Below are positions 17,138 through 26,451 of a stretch of DNA of 64,000 nucleotides, piece after piece. Positions within the stretch are counted from its first letter, which is position 1, and each line of letters starts with the position of its first letter. The translations under genes and the position numbers were made by a program. The notes beneath the pieces are model-generated. The model was not told the DNA's origin. It searched no databases and saw only the letters and a list, made by a program, of their open reading frames with translations. The DNA is from Cellulosilyticum sp. I15G10I2 (GTDB taxonomy: Bacteria; Bacillota; Clostridia; Lachnospirales; Cellulosilyticaceae): the NCBI RefSeq assembly GCF_900095725.1, contig NZ_FMMP01000009.1, forward strand, positions 434,001-498,000, given 5' to 3'.

Positions 17138-17372
17138 AATCTTAAAGAGTATTTTAATCCTAATTCTTTTATCAGTTTCTCCTTTTGTTGTGTTATCTGT
17201 AATAGGCATGCTATACGTTCTGTTTCAAATGATAGGAGGTGTCTCCTTTGCACTAGGGGTTCAGTCATTTATTAAGTTCATCTACAGTCTTGTACCTTTC
17301 TTTCCCTATGTGACAACGATACCAATAGTAATAGTTTTAGCTATGTTACTATTTAAAAGCAGAGCAAAGTAG
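17127..17372 (+). CDS. Small two-helix membrane protein of the efflux cassette
   Basis: An 81-residue protein. The start is ATG at 17127, inside the last codons of the MFS gene in another frame, so it is translationally coupled. It has two hydrophobic segments, roughly residues 5-35 (ILKSILILILLSVSPFVVLSVIGMLY) and 52-75 (VPFFPYVTTIPIVIVLAMLLF), with a basic tail. No family is recognised. Its tight coupling suggests it assists the exporter or forms part of the same response. Confidence 0.75.
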   Translation: MKSKILKSILILILLSVSPFVVLSVIGMLYVLFQMIGGVSFALGVQSFIKFIYSLVPFFPYVTTIPIVIVLAMLLFKSRAK

Positions 17373-17539
17373 TAAGATCTACATTAGCTGGTTTGTATTT
17401 GAATTAGAGATTTACATTAGTTTTAGTCTCTATATAATGCATATCATTTTTCGAGATATTCTTAGAAAAGTCGAGAACTCCACTTTTTACTTGTTTGTCA
17501 ATAAAATTAAATCTCTATAAAAATAAAGACCGATCAAGG

Positions 17540-19822
17540 CTACTTATGGCTGGCTACTACGACTTTTACCCTATAACCCCTGTTATCTTCATATGGTAAG
17601 ATATCCCCTTGTATTTCCTCGCCATCTACTAAAATCATTTCTTCTTTTCCTATCATCAGCTCGATATTGTATTCGGCCTTTTTAAATTTTCGGCTGACAG
17701 AAAGACTATCCCAGCCATCTGGCAGGCATGGCTTTATTTGGAGGCCTTTGACTGTGGCTTTAATACCTAGCAGCTCCTCAATAACTAACATAAGCATCCA
17801 GGCTGCCGTTCCCGTATTATAGTGTAAACTAGAACGTCCAAAATGAGGTGAATCCTTCAGACCATAATAATAATTGGGTAAATAGACAGGTAACTGCAGA
17901 TTTTTTTCCGGAGGATTCTCAGCGCTAGTCGGAAGGGTTCGTCGAATCACATCATAAAGGGCATTCCCATCTTGACGTACTGCCTCTGCAAAGGCCATGA
18001 ACATAGACGCATGGCAATAAACAGAACCATTTTCTGTGGTACCCGCCTTCTTTACGCTAATTCTCCCCCACCGGCTGTCCCACTCCTTAAAAGGTGGGTC
18101 TATCAATAAAGGACCAAAGGGTGTTTTTAATCTTTCTATAGACTGTAAAAGTACTTTTAGGCGCTCTTCATCTACAAGACCTGCTATTATCGCCCAACTC
18201 TGAGTATTTAAAAATAAACGGTTATGATCTTTTTCATCCCCGTAAGCTATGCCATTATCATCAAAGCCTGCCGCATACCAAGCACCGCTCCAGCAGTGGT
18301 GGTTAACATCGTCTACAAGCTTATTCTTTAATGTTTTTAACAGCGTCACATCTTCAATAGATTGTTCTTTTGCATATTCTAAGAACTGATTAATACTGTA
18401 GATAAGCGCCATAGTAGACCAGGCAGATTCGCCTTTACCCGCTCTTCCCACCCCGTTAATAGGATCATTCCAATCGCCGTCTCCAATTAAGCATAGGCCG
18501 TGTTCGCCAAGTTGTTCTCCCATATACCTAATGGCCTTATAAAGGTGCTCATATATAGTGCCATCTCCACCATCTGCATAAGGTATTTGAACATTCATCA
18601 GGCTAATATCACCATTTTGGCGGATCAGTACACAAAGGCAGATCACAAGCCATAGCGGTCCATCTGTGTGATTTAAAAGACATAATCCTCTAGGCTTCGT
18701 CCCATCCGTAAAATGCCATTGTTGTATAAAGCCATCCTTTCTTTGCAGTGCTAGAACATCAAACATATATTTCTTTGCTTCTTCCGGATCGACCAGGGTA
18801 TACCCCATCGCATCCTGGAGGCGGTTTCTTGTTGGACAATAGGTCGTTCCTCGGTTTTGTCTGGTTAATAATGTGACTTGTTTTTTTAGCCAGAAGTTGA
18901 TGAGGTGGTTTAAGTTGTCATCCGGTGTTGTGATGTGAAACCTGCCAAGCTGCTCTTCTTCATGCTGCTTGGCGCTTTCCCACATCTCTTTAATCCCAGC
19001 CTTATCTAACTTGCTCTTCATCTGCAGAATTTGCTCTTTATTTTGAGCGGCACCTAAAATAAGATGAAACTGTATGGTACCTCCAGCATCTATACTATAT
19101 ACATGTTGCATGGCACCGCAAAACTCCTCTGCTTCACCCTCAACCTGGCTGCATCTTTTATTTTTTACTGCATCTGGCACCACGTCGCTATCGTCGCATC
19201 CAAAAAACTTTCTTTTGCTCATATCCCATGACGCTGGTGGTTCATCTGAAAAAAGGTAGAAGTGGCTCAACTTTTTTTCAACGGCTTCTTTTTCTTCATA
19301 AAATGTATGATATGGAAAAGCATACTTAACAAGAATATGATTTTCCTCATCATACGTACACGCGCCCCCCATCACCCCATGATCATAGAATCCAAACGCC
19401 GAAAAGAAAGAAATATTTCTTCTCGTTTCAGATAGGTTAGTCAGGGAGACTGTCCATATTTCATTGCAGCCGCCCTTTGGTACAAAGACGTGGATTTTGC
19501 TTTTAATCTGTTTATATGTCATACATAATTCTGAAAAACCTAAGCCATGTTTACAGGTAAAATAATCATAGGGTTTTCTAAGGGGCACATGGTTAGGATT
19601 CCAGACTTCCTTGGTGTCATGGTCATACATATAAAAATAACGATAGCCTGTCATACAAGGCTGGCGGTTATAATGCGTAACTATACTGCTTTCCCCTTGT
19701 AGCGTCTGGCTTACTGCCATATGGTAGGTGTCATTAAACAAATAATTTGTCCAAACAGACGGCGTGTAGGGTGTTCCTATTTCATACACTTGCCCATTTT
19801 CTATAAATCTTCCAAGCTTCAG
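17540..19822 (-). CDS. GH94-type glycoside phosphorylase
   Basis: A protein of about 760 residues in the family of cellobiose and chitobiose phosphorylases, which split beta-glycosides with phosphate to give a sugar 1-phosphate. The catalytic (alpha/alpha)6 domain shows 'RNRLQDAMGY', the general-acid region 'GDGDWNDPINGVG' followed by 'GKGESAWS', and the C-terminal 'GTAAWMLMLVIEELLGIKATVKGLQIKPCLPDGW'. The first in-frame GTG (19789) lacks a ribosome site. Upstream of it the frame reads LKLGRFIENGQVYEIGTPYT, which matches the family N-terminus (M-K-F-G-x-F), and GGAGGG sits 6 bases before a CTG at 19822, so I chose CTG. No signal peptide: cytoplasmic. It is the last gene of the GH88/DUF2264 locus; its exact disaccharide is unknown. 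Confidence 0.88.
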   Translation of the reverse strand: MKLGRFIENGQVYEIGTPYTPSVWTNYLFNDTYHMAVSQTLQGESSIVTHYNRQPCMTGYRYFYMYDHDTKEVWNPNHVPLRKPYDYFTCKHGLGFSELCMTYKQIKSKIHVFVPKGGCNEIWTVSLTNLSETRRNISFFSAFGFYDHGVMGGACTYDEENHILVKYAFPYHTFYEEKEAVEKKLSHFYLFSDEPPASWDMSKRKFFGCDDSDVVPDAVKNKRCSQVEGEAEEFCGAMQHVYSIDAGGTIQFHLILGAAQNKEQILQMKSKLDKAGIKEMWESAKQHEEEQLGRFHITTPDDNLNHLINFWLKKQVTLLTRQNRGTTYCPTRNRLQDAMGYTLVDPEEAKKYMFDVLALQRKDGFIQQWHFTDGTKPRGLCLLNHTDGPLWLVICLCVLIRQNGDISLMNVQIPYADGGDGTIYEHLYKAIRYMGEQLGEHGLCLIGDGDWNDPINGVGRAGKGESAWSTMALIYSINQFLEYAKEQSIEDVTLLKTLKNKLVDDVNHHCWSGAWYAAGFDDNGIAYGDEKDHNRLFLNTQSWAIIAGLVDEERLKVLLQSIERLKTPFGPLLIDPPFKEWDSRWGRISVKKAGTTENGSVYCHASMFMAFAEAVRQDGNALYDVIRRTLPTSAENPPEKNLQLPVYLPNYYYGLKDSPHFGRSSLHYNTGTAAWMLMLVIEELLGIKATVKGLQIKPCLPDGWDSLSVSRKFKKAEYNIELMIGKEEMILVDGEEIQGDILPYEDNRGYRVKVVVASHK

Positions 19823-19880
19823 AGCAATCCCTCCTCATTTCCTTCACCTCTCACTTAAAGCCTTCATCCATGATATTTTT

Positions 19881-21623
19881 TTATAAATCGTGTTTCACAC
19901 CTAGTGAATCTTTTTTAGCAATAGATGTTATAACTTGTGTTACGACTTCTGTTATCCCTTTTTGGACTTGATAAATGACGGCTGGTATTTTTGTCCTAGG
20001 CGTCATTAAATTGGTATTAGGTGCAACATGAATAATCGTGCCACGCCCCTCTCCTTCTACACTTACCACCTCACAGCAGCTCCAGGTGTTTTTGACACAG
20101 GCCAATGCACCTTCTATCTTCTCAGAAACATTTACAACCTCGCCGCTGTCCACTGCAAAGCCGCAATCAAATGCCCTGCATGCTATTTGGCTGGTAATGA
20201 TGTGACGGCGTCTATGACCCTTTTCTGTTAAAGTGATCCAAGTTTCCACTTCAATGCCTTCTATTGGGGACCATAAAGTGCGCACACCGTTCTCTTCAAT
20301 TTTGGCGTCCTTACTCTCTCTCCGAATAAAGATACTTCCATCAATTTCAAAGGCCAGCATACTATCTGTTCCAGCCAGTTCAATAGTTTCATTAGAATGA
20401 GCGACACTAAAGCCAAATTTAGAGGAATAAGCAAATTTACCATACTTTTCTGGGAAGTGCCCGAGTGGCGGCCTTCGGTAGATCCCTGTGGGAAATAACA
20501 CAGCATGATTTGTCATACGTTGCATCAGCACATCACCATAAGGAAGATGCTTCTTGTTTTCTAGAGTCGGCATGCCTTTAGGCTCTGTATGCCAGAAAGA
20601 ATGTGCACTTGGAAGTGCAAGTATCACAAAAGCTTTTAATGCCCAATAAGGAGAACCTGGTGCATTGTAGATCTCTGCCATACGCAGGTTAGGATAATGA
20701 TAGCCTATAGTAAGAACACCATCCCGGTCAAAAATAGGCTTCTCCATCCAATAGGTCATATGCCTCACAATAAGTCCTTTTATAATGCCTAAGTCTAGTC
20801 CATCAACATGTAAGTCCGCAAAAACATAGGCGCCCCAAAAAGCACATTGAGCAAAGCGATAAGTTTGTGAACGCCCATAAGGTATTGCAGCTCCCTCTTC
20901 ATCAAACCAATATATAAAGTCTTTGGCAAACACTTGGGCTCTTTCTCTAAAACGACTGCATCTTTCTACGTCAACTTCATTATTCAATTTCACATAAATT
21001 AAACTGTAGAAATGAATCGCAAAAGATATGTAGTAATCTTTTCGGTTTGTCTTGCCGTCTTGATACCAGCCACCGCCTACATAAAAGTCTTCTATTCGTT
21101 TCAACCCAGTTTCTAGCCTTTCTGCATCATAAGCTCTGCTTAGTTTCTTGAGGGCAGTATTAACTAATATCTCAAAAAACCACCAGTTATTATCTGGGTA
21201 CGTATAAGCGTTAATCTCTTTAAGCCAATCTGCAAGATTGTTTTTTTCACCTTCACTTAAAGGTTCCCATATTTTATCTGGTGCCAATAAAAACCCAAAA
21301 GCTAGTGCAGCCATTTCTACAAATCGCTGGTCTTCGTTAAAAAATCCTCCCCAATAGTTTTTATTAGCTTTATCGGTACCCACTGCGATGCCCGCTCTAT
21401 AGATTTCCTCAAATCTGTCAGTTTCTCCACCGCCAGCCCAGTATGGGGCAAGACCCCACAGCGGCCGGGCGAAAGCTTCAAATAAAACGGTCGTATGATC
21501 GTAGTTTGCGCCTGTACTTCCTAAATCTAGTCCGGCCTGATCAGGACTATACAACTTTTCCAAGGGATTAAGTACTCCCATGAGCAGATTCTGAAAATCT
21601 TCTTGAGTATGTAATGCCTTCAT
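19881..21623 (-). CDS. DUF2264-domain protein
   Basis: About 580 residues from ATG 21623 (GGGGGAGG seven bases upstream; an earlier ATG at 21644 overlaps the GH88 end). There is no signal peptide. The first 380 residues are helix-rich with repeated aromatic and Asp/Glu residues ('NYDHTTVLFEAFARPLWGLAPYWAGG', 'DNNWWFFEILVNTALKKL', 'AIPYGRSQTYRF'), as in (alpha/alpha)6 toroid enzymes. The C-terminal part is beta-rich. This matches DUF2264, found beside GH88, GH105 and polysaccharide-lyase genes. I recall part of it being placed in a CAZy uronidase family (GH154), but this should be checked. Sandwiched between GH88 and GH94 genes, it probably acts on the same imported oligosaccharide. Confidence 0.85.
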   Translation of the reverse strand: MKALHTQEDFQNLLMGVLNPLEKLYSPDQAGLDLGSTGANYDHTTVLFEAFARPLWGLAPYWAGGGETDRFEEIYRAGIAVGTDKANKNYWGGFFNEDQRFVEMAALAFGFLLAPDKIWEPLSEGEKNNLADWLKEINAYTYPDNNWWFFEILVNTALKKLSRAYDAERLETGLKRIEDFYVGGGWYQDGKTNRKDYYISFAIHFYSLIYVKLNNEVDVERCSRFRERAQVFAKDFIYWFDEEGAAIPYGRSQTYRFAQCAFWGAYVFADLHVDGLDLGIIKGLIVRHMTYWMEKPIFDRDGVLTIGYHYPNLRMAEIYNAPGSPYWALKAFVILALPSAHSFWHTEPKGMPTLENKKHLPYGDVLMQRMTNHAVLFPTGIYRRPPLGHFPEKYGKFAYSSKFGFSVAHSNETIELAGTDSMLAFEIDGSIFIRRESKDAKIEENGVRTLWSPIEGIEVETWITLTEKGHRRRHIITSQIACRAFDCGFAVDSGEVVNVSEKIEGALACVKNTWSCCEVVSVEGEGRGTIIHVAPNTNLMTPRTKIPAVIYQVQKGITEVVTQVITSIAKKDSLGVKHDL

Positions 21624-21637
21624 AACTACCTCCCCCT

Positions 21638-22753
21638 TTACCATAATGATTTGCCGCCAAGCAGGCGTGTAATCGCCTCAACAAAGAAAAAATCACCATA
21701 GATAATAGGAATGTGTCGTCCAATATTGCTGTGATAGCGTTCGGTACCCATTTGCAAGATAGAATCCTGCTGATCATCCCAGTTGCAGAAGTTCTGCTCC
21801 ATTGCCATAAGGAGTCGATAAGCCCCATTATAATAGGTATTTTTCTCAAACTCTTCGACTAGGTCACCTATCTCCAATAAGCCACATGCAGCGATTGCGC
21901 CTGCTGTGCTGTCATAAATAACAGGCTCACTTGGGCTTCTAAAATCACACTTTGGCAGCCAATCCTCACTGACACACGCCATAAAGTAATGAGCAACCCG
22001 TTTAGCTGCTGCAAGATAATCTGTATTTCCTGTGTAGCGATAACTTAATGCAAAGCCATAGAGTGCCCACGCCTGGCCTCTAGACCAGGATGAACCTTCA
22101 CTATACCCCTGTCCTCTTTCTTCACCAATGGCCCCTCCATTTATGGGGTCATGTACAACGATATGTTTGACACTACCATCTTCTCTTAGATGATTAGCCA
22201 TAGTCATATCAGCATGAGCCTGCGCAATATAAGAAAACCTTGGATCCTTACTTTCTAAAGAAGCCCAATATAATAATGGAAGATTCATCATCGCATCAAT
22301 AATGGACCAACCTAGCTGATCCTCTCCATTCCAGGCACGGATAAACTGCCCTCTTAAATTAAAACGTCCTGCCAATACGTTAGCCGCATACATAGCTCTT
22401 GTTTTAGAGTCTTCATTTTGACTGAGTCTAAAAGAAGCACCGCTGGATATATGCCACATAAAACCTACGTCATGATGAAGTTCATCATAGCGCTTTAATG
22501 CCGTATCTAACAGCCGCTCTCCTTCTTGGGCAGATTCCTTATATAGCCCCTCTCCTGTTTTAGCGTACATCATCCACATCATCCCAGGCCAAAAGCCATT
22601 GGTCCACCAATTAGGATCTTTTTGTGACTGGTCATCATACTGTCCATCAACAACTGTATAAGGCAGTTTCTGATTATTTCTCTTGGCTGTTAGTTCTAAC
22701 TTCTTTTCTATCTTTTTCCATATGGCTTCACACCATTTATCTCTATTATTCAA
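21638..22753 (-). CDS. GH88 unsaturated glucuronyl hydrolase
   Basis: A 371-residue cytoplasmic enzyme. GH88 enzymes hydrate the C4-C5 double bond of unsaturated uronic acids left by polysaccharide lyases and so release the rest of the sugar chain. The two key acids are visible: D95 in 'ELHHDVGFMWHISSG' and D153 in 'GWSIIDAMMNLPLLYWAS'. Also typical are 'NWWTNGFWPGMMWMMY' and 'EGSSWSRGQAWALYGFALSYRYTG'. The length is normal. It follows the permease gene by 27 bp and is overlapped by the DUF2264 reading frame, so the operon is tight. The substrate should be a uronate-containing plant or microbial polysaccharide fragment. Confidence 0.95.
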   Translation of the reverse strand: MNNRDKWCEAIWKKIEKKLELTAKRNNQKLPYTVVDGQYDDQSQKDPNWWTNGFWPGMMWMMYAKTGEGLYKESAQEGERLLDTALKRYDELHHDVGFMWHISSGASFRLSQNEDSKTRAMYAANVLAGRFNLRGQFIRAWNGEDQLGWSIIDAMMNLPLLYWASLESKDPRFSYIAQAHADMTMANHLREDGSVKHIVVHDPINGGAIGEERGQGYSEGSSWSRGQAWALYGFALSYRYTGNTDYLAAAKRVAHYFMACVSEDWLPKCDFRSPSEPVIYDSTAGAIAACGLLEIGDLVEEFEKNTYYNGAYRLLMAMEQNFCNWDDQQDSILQMGTERYHSNIGRHIPIIYGDFFFVEAITRLLGGKSLW

Positions 22754-22780
22754 AACTATTCCTCCTATTCAATCTCCTCT

Positions 22781-23632
22781 TTACATTTTAACTGCACCTT
22801 CTGTTACACCTGCAACTACCCATTTACTTGTACAGATATACACAATAACGACTGGTAAAATAGCTAGACTTGCCCCCGCTAATAAGAGTCCCCATTCTGT
22901 CGCAGCCTCCCCTGTGGAATCTTTCAGCGCAATGACCGCCACTACAAGGGGCTGTATTTTAGTATTGGTAAACGTCATGACATATGGCCAGAAGAAGTCA
23001 TTCCAAATACGGTTAAAAAAGATAACTGAGAAAGTTCCAATCAAAGGTTTACCAAGGGGTAGCCCCATATAAAAAAAGCGCTGAAATAAATTACATCCAT
23101 CAATTTCTGCTGCTTCATCAATTTCTTTTCCTTGGCTTCTGAAATAAGCCTCAAAAATAAATACTTCTGCACTAGATGTGGTAATGATCCCGAGCAAAAT
23201 AGAAAGGCGAGTTCCTGTAATGCCTAAACTCCGCATAATTTCTAGCTTAGGATAAAGTGTCATGGGCCCAAGCGCCACAAACATCGTGCCTAATATAAGC
23301 AGTCTAAGTATTTTTTTACCTGCAAAATCCTGCCTGGCTAAGCAAAATCCCAGTGCACATACATTAAACATAGAAATAATTGTCCCTGCTACTGAATAAA
23401 AAATACTATTGCCTGTATAGGTAAAAAACTTGGCTTCTTTAAAGGCACGGACATAATTACGCCATACTACTTCTTGTGGAAAAAAAGTATTACCTGTAAG
23501 AAGTTCAGAAACAGGTTTTAAAGAACCCATGAAACTATATAAAATAGGATAAATAACAATTCCACTGATAACAAACAAAAAAGCGTAGATTAAGCCATGA
23601 CTTACTATTTTTTTAATAGAAACACTTTTCAT
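22781..23632 (-). CDS. Carbohydrate ABC transporter permease (MalG type)
   Basis: A 283-residue protein with six membrane segments. The cytoplasmic EAA loop that contacts the ATPase reads 'EAAEIDGCNLFQRFFYMGLPLGKPLIGT'. The family ending 'GVTEGAVKM' is present. It pairs with the upstream MalF-type permease (47 bp away) and the lipoprotein before that. No ATPase gene is in the locus, so a shared MsmX-like ATPase is expected. It probably imports the oligosaccharide handled by the GH88, DUF2264 and GH94 enzymes. Confidence 0.95.
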   Translation of the reverse strand: MKSVSIKKIVSHGLIYAFLFVISGIVIYPILYSFMGSLKPVSELLTGNTFFPQEVVWRNYVRAFKEAKFFTYTGNSIFYSVAGTIISMFNVCALGFCLARQDFAGKKILRLLILGTMFVALGPMTLYPKLEIMRSLGITGTRLSILLGIITTSSAEVFIFEAYFRSQGKEIDEAAEIDGCNLFQRFFYMGLPLGKPLIGTFSVIFFNRIWNDFFWPYVMTFTNTKIQPLVVAVIALKDSTGEAATEWGLLLAGASLAILPVVIVYICTSKWVVAGVTEGAVKM

Positions 23633-23679
23633 ATCATATCCTCTCTTTCATCTTGGCAGATTTAAAGACCTCATCTGCT

Positions 23680-24669
23680 TTAATCATATTGCAATTTTTT
23701 ACTTAATTTCATATACACAGCTGTAATAATACCTACGATCACGGCAGAGACCACCGCTACCGCTGCACCTAAACCGTATTGAGCTGTCGTACCGCTTGGG
23801 AAAAACAGATTATAGATGTAGAGAAAAGTTAGTTCCGTCCCATGATTAGGCCCGCCTTTAGTTAAAATAAAATAAGAACCCATAGATTTTAAACAACCAA
23901 CAAGAGAAAGCATAATAATGACTTGCCCCATAGGTCCCATCATAGGAAGCGTAATATATCTTAGCTGCTGAGATGCATTTGCCCCATCAACTGACGCACT
24001 TTCATAAACATCTTTAGGAATATTAGTGAGTCCTGCAATAAAAAAGAGCATGTTTAATCCAAAGAATATCCATACGTCCGCAAGAACCCCTGCCAAAAAG
24101 GCACTATTCGTATGGGCAAGTATAGAAAAATGCTTCGTAATGATTCCAAGATCCGCTAATTGCTTCGAAAGTATGCCGTTAAATGGATTGAGGATGATGC
24201 CAAAAACCATAAAAATAGCAAAGCTTGGAAGAATCTGAGGCATATAAAATAGTGTCTTAAAAAAAGTCCGTCCTTTTACTTTGCTCGTTACAAAAAGTGC
24301 ACAGAAGAAAGCAAGTGGAATCTCTATCGTTGTTTTAATAAGTGCATAGGATAAGGTTCTCCCCCATGATGTCCAATAAAGTAAAAAATGACTGTTCCTA
24401 TTTTCCATCATGTCTTTAAAGTCAAATAGTTTTCTAAAATTATCAAAACCCACAAAAATAGGCATTGTCGTACCATCATAATTATATAAGCAATATTTTA
24501 ACGCCCAGATGATCGGATAGATTCCCATCATGAAAAAAAGAATCAATGTGGGCAGAAGTAAAATATACACTGGCATACTCATCTTAATCCTTTTCGCAAA
24601 ATGTATCATTTTCTTGCTGACATAGCTTGAGTCTACCGCCCTTTTTATTTCGTTGATCATATTACTCAC
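23680..24669 (-). CDS. Carbohydrate ABC transporter permease (MalF/LplB type)
   Basis: A 329-residue protein with six membrane segments after a roughly 35-residue N-terminal extension. The EAA loop reads 'YESASVDGANASQQLRYITLPMMGP'. 'FILTKGGPNHGTELTFLYIYNLFF' is the usual motif of permease subunits in CUT1 sugar systems. It lies between the binding lipoprotein and the MalG-type permease on one transcript. The substrate is inferred from the downstream enzymes to be an unsaturated uronyl oligosaccharide. Confidence 0.95.
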   Translation of the reverse strand: MSNMINEIKRAVDSSYVSKKMIHFAKRIKMSMPVYILLLPTLILFFMMGIYPIIWALKYCLYNYDGTTMPIFVGFDNFRKLFDFKDMMENRNSHFLLYWTSWGRTLSYALIKTTIEIPLAFFCALFVTSKVKGRTFFKTLFYMPQILPSFAIFMVFGIILNPFNGILSKQLADLGIITKHFSILAHTNSAFLAGVLADVWIFFGLNMLFFIAGLTNIPKDVYESASVDGANASQQLRYITLPMMGPMGQVIIMLSLVGCLKSMGSYFILTKGGPNHGTELTFLYIYNLFFPSGTTAQYGLGAAVAVVSAVIVGIITAVYMKLSKKLQYD

Positions 24670-24754
24670 CCTTCCTTATAAAAATAGTATTTAACTCATC
24701 ATAAAAAGGGAGAAGAATAATCTCCTCCCTACATCTAAGCATATCTATCATGTA

Positions 24755-26239
24755 TTATGGTTGAAGAGCCTTCCATTCATCTGCTGACAAGTATTCGATC
24801 TGTTCTGGGTCAATAGGCTTTTTAGCATCAAAATTCTTCACTGACATGATTTTCCCTAGGAAATCTATTTTTACACGCGATGCCGCTGACTTTTCTTCAT
24901 CAATTTTGGCCTGCTCATAAATTCCTTGGTTATAGCGTTTGCTTAATTCTGCCAGTGATGAATCAATGTCCATACTTGGCACAGCTATCAGCTGCGCAAC
25001 AGTAGTTGACTCGTTGTCTCCTGTAAGCTGAACACCTAGTACTACTTTAGAGGTCTGCACCATATCCTCTGTTGGGCTATACTGTACCCATTGTTTATGC
25101 GGTGATTCTGGTTTATCTTTAGCTTTTTCTAATGCCCATGGTAAAATAGACATATCTGTTGATTTAGAAAGCATTTCAGATTGATAGTCTTCCTCCAACA
25201 TAAATTGTACGAGTTTTGCTGCCGCTTCTTTATTAAGTGAAGACGCAGAAAGGAAGTAGTTTGCCATATCTCGGAGGCCTAAGGCACCTTTATTCTCTCC
25301 GTCTATAGCCATTGGCCAATCCATAACACTCCAGTTACACGTTGCTGCAAATTGATCATTAATGGCTGCACAATCCCATGATACTGAAGGTATCATGCCT
25401 ATTCTTCCTGCTGCAAACTGCGCACGAAGACCATCATTATCTAATGTTTCTGCCCCTGGGAATGTTACACCGTCTGAAACCATTTTACGGAATAGCTCTA
25501 TATAAGGTTTTGTGTAGCTAAAATCGTACGTATTACGATTAAAATCATAGCCTATTTTATAATAGCCCTCATAAGCTCCTATGGGTTCTAAAATAAACGG
25601 AATGGCTGAGCCTGCTACTGAACTGCTTAGACCAAATCCATAGTAATCTCCATTTCCTTTTTCAGTTATTTTTTTGGCACTTTCATAAACTTCATCCCAT
25701 GTTTTTGGCAGTTCGGTGATGCCTGCCTCCTTAAATAAATCTTCATTGTATGCCAGTTTATAAGTTCTCGCCCCCCATACAAAGGCATATGTATTGAAGT
25801 CTCCATCTACGCTGACTTTATAAGAATAGGGATCGATTTTTTTCTTAAAATCATCTTCTAGGTATGCATCCCATGGCTCTATCCACTTATTACTTAATGC
25901 TTCTGTTATATCTTGAACGCCATGCATAACATCTGGTGCTTGACCAGATAAAATAGCAGTTTTTAATGCGGTCTGCCATTCTCCTGTTTTCAACACAACC
26001 TCAACTGTAATATTATCTTCATTTGTCTGATTAAACTTCTCAATCATAGGCTCAATCGCACTCATAGAACCTGCTGTCCATGTAAAATACTGTAATTTGA
26101 TTGGATCTTTCTTTGTACTGCTCTGGGCCGCTTTATTTGAGTTAACATCATTTGCAGATGGTGATGGCACCCCACATCCTGTTCCTAATAATGTGGCTGT
26201 CATAGCTGTTGCTATTATTTTTTTTGTAATCTTCCTCAT
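24755..26239 (-). CDS. Extracellular sugar-binding lipoprotein of ABC transporter
   Basis: A 494-residue family-1 solute-binding protein. The signal peptide ends in the lipobox LLGTGC, with the lipidated Cys at 22. The fold markers 'AILSGQAPDVMHGVQD', 'YNEDLFKEAGITELPKTWDEV' and 'GRIGMIPSVSWD' are seen, and the aromatic residues around 'KLQYFTWTAGSM' suit sugar binding. RBS GGAGG precedes the ATG. It is the first transport gene after the kinase and response-regulator genes and is separated from them by a 212-bp gap holding a long hairpin, which could set its expression apart from the regulators. Confidence 0.95.
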   Translation of the reverse strand: MRKITKKIIATAMTATLLGTGCGVPSPSANDVNSNKAAQSSTKKDPIKLQYFTWTAGSMSAIEPMIEKFNQTNEDNITVEVVLKTGEWQTALKTAILSGQAPDVMHGVQDITEALSNKWIEPWDAYLEDDFKKKIDPYSYKVSVDGDFNTYAFVWGARTYKLAYNEDLFKEAGITELPKTWDEVYESAKKITEKGNGDYYGFGLSSSVAGSAIPFILEPIGAYEGYYKIGYDFNRNTYDFSYTKPYIELFRKMVSDGVTFPGAETLDNDGLRAQFAAGRIGMIPSVSWDCAAINDQFAATCNWSVMDWPMAIDGENKGALGLRDMANYFLSASSLNKEAAAKLVQFMLEEDYQSEMLSKSTDMSILPWALEKAKDKPESPHKQWVQYSPTEDMVQTSKVVLGVQLTGDNESTTVAQLIAVPSMDIDSSLAELSKRYNQGIYEQAKIDEEKSAASRVKIDFLGKIMSVKNFDAKKPIDPEQIEYLSADEWKALQP

Positions 26240-26330
26240 GTAAGTCCCTCCTCATTTATTTATAATCCTAGTATATCAACTTTGCTGTATAAAAAACTTA
26301 CTCTGCATGTAAGGAAACTTACAGGGCTTC

Positions 26331-26430
26331 AAACTTTCCTATTTCACAAGAAAGTGTGCAAAAAACGCACACGCTTGTGAAACAGGAAAGTTTGGTCCCT
26401 TGCAAGCAAGACGCACTTTCCTATTTCACA
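26331..26430. repeat. Long hairpin plus a third direct copy of its arm, upstream of the binding-protein gene
   Basis: A 20-bp arm (26331-26350, AAACTTTCCTATTTCACAAG) pairs with 26374-26393 with a single mismatch. The loop itself contains GTGTGC and GCACAC around a T/A-run. A third copy of the arm core (ACTTTCCTATTTCACA) lies at 26415-26430. On the minus strand it falls between the response-regulator stop and the lipoprotein start. It may act as a terminator or attenuator, or as an RNA processing or stabilising stem. Confidence 0.75.
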
Positions 26431-26451
26431 AAAACAGGGTATCACACACTA

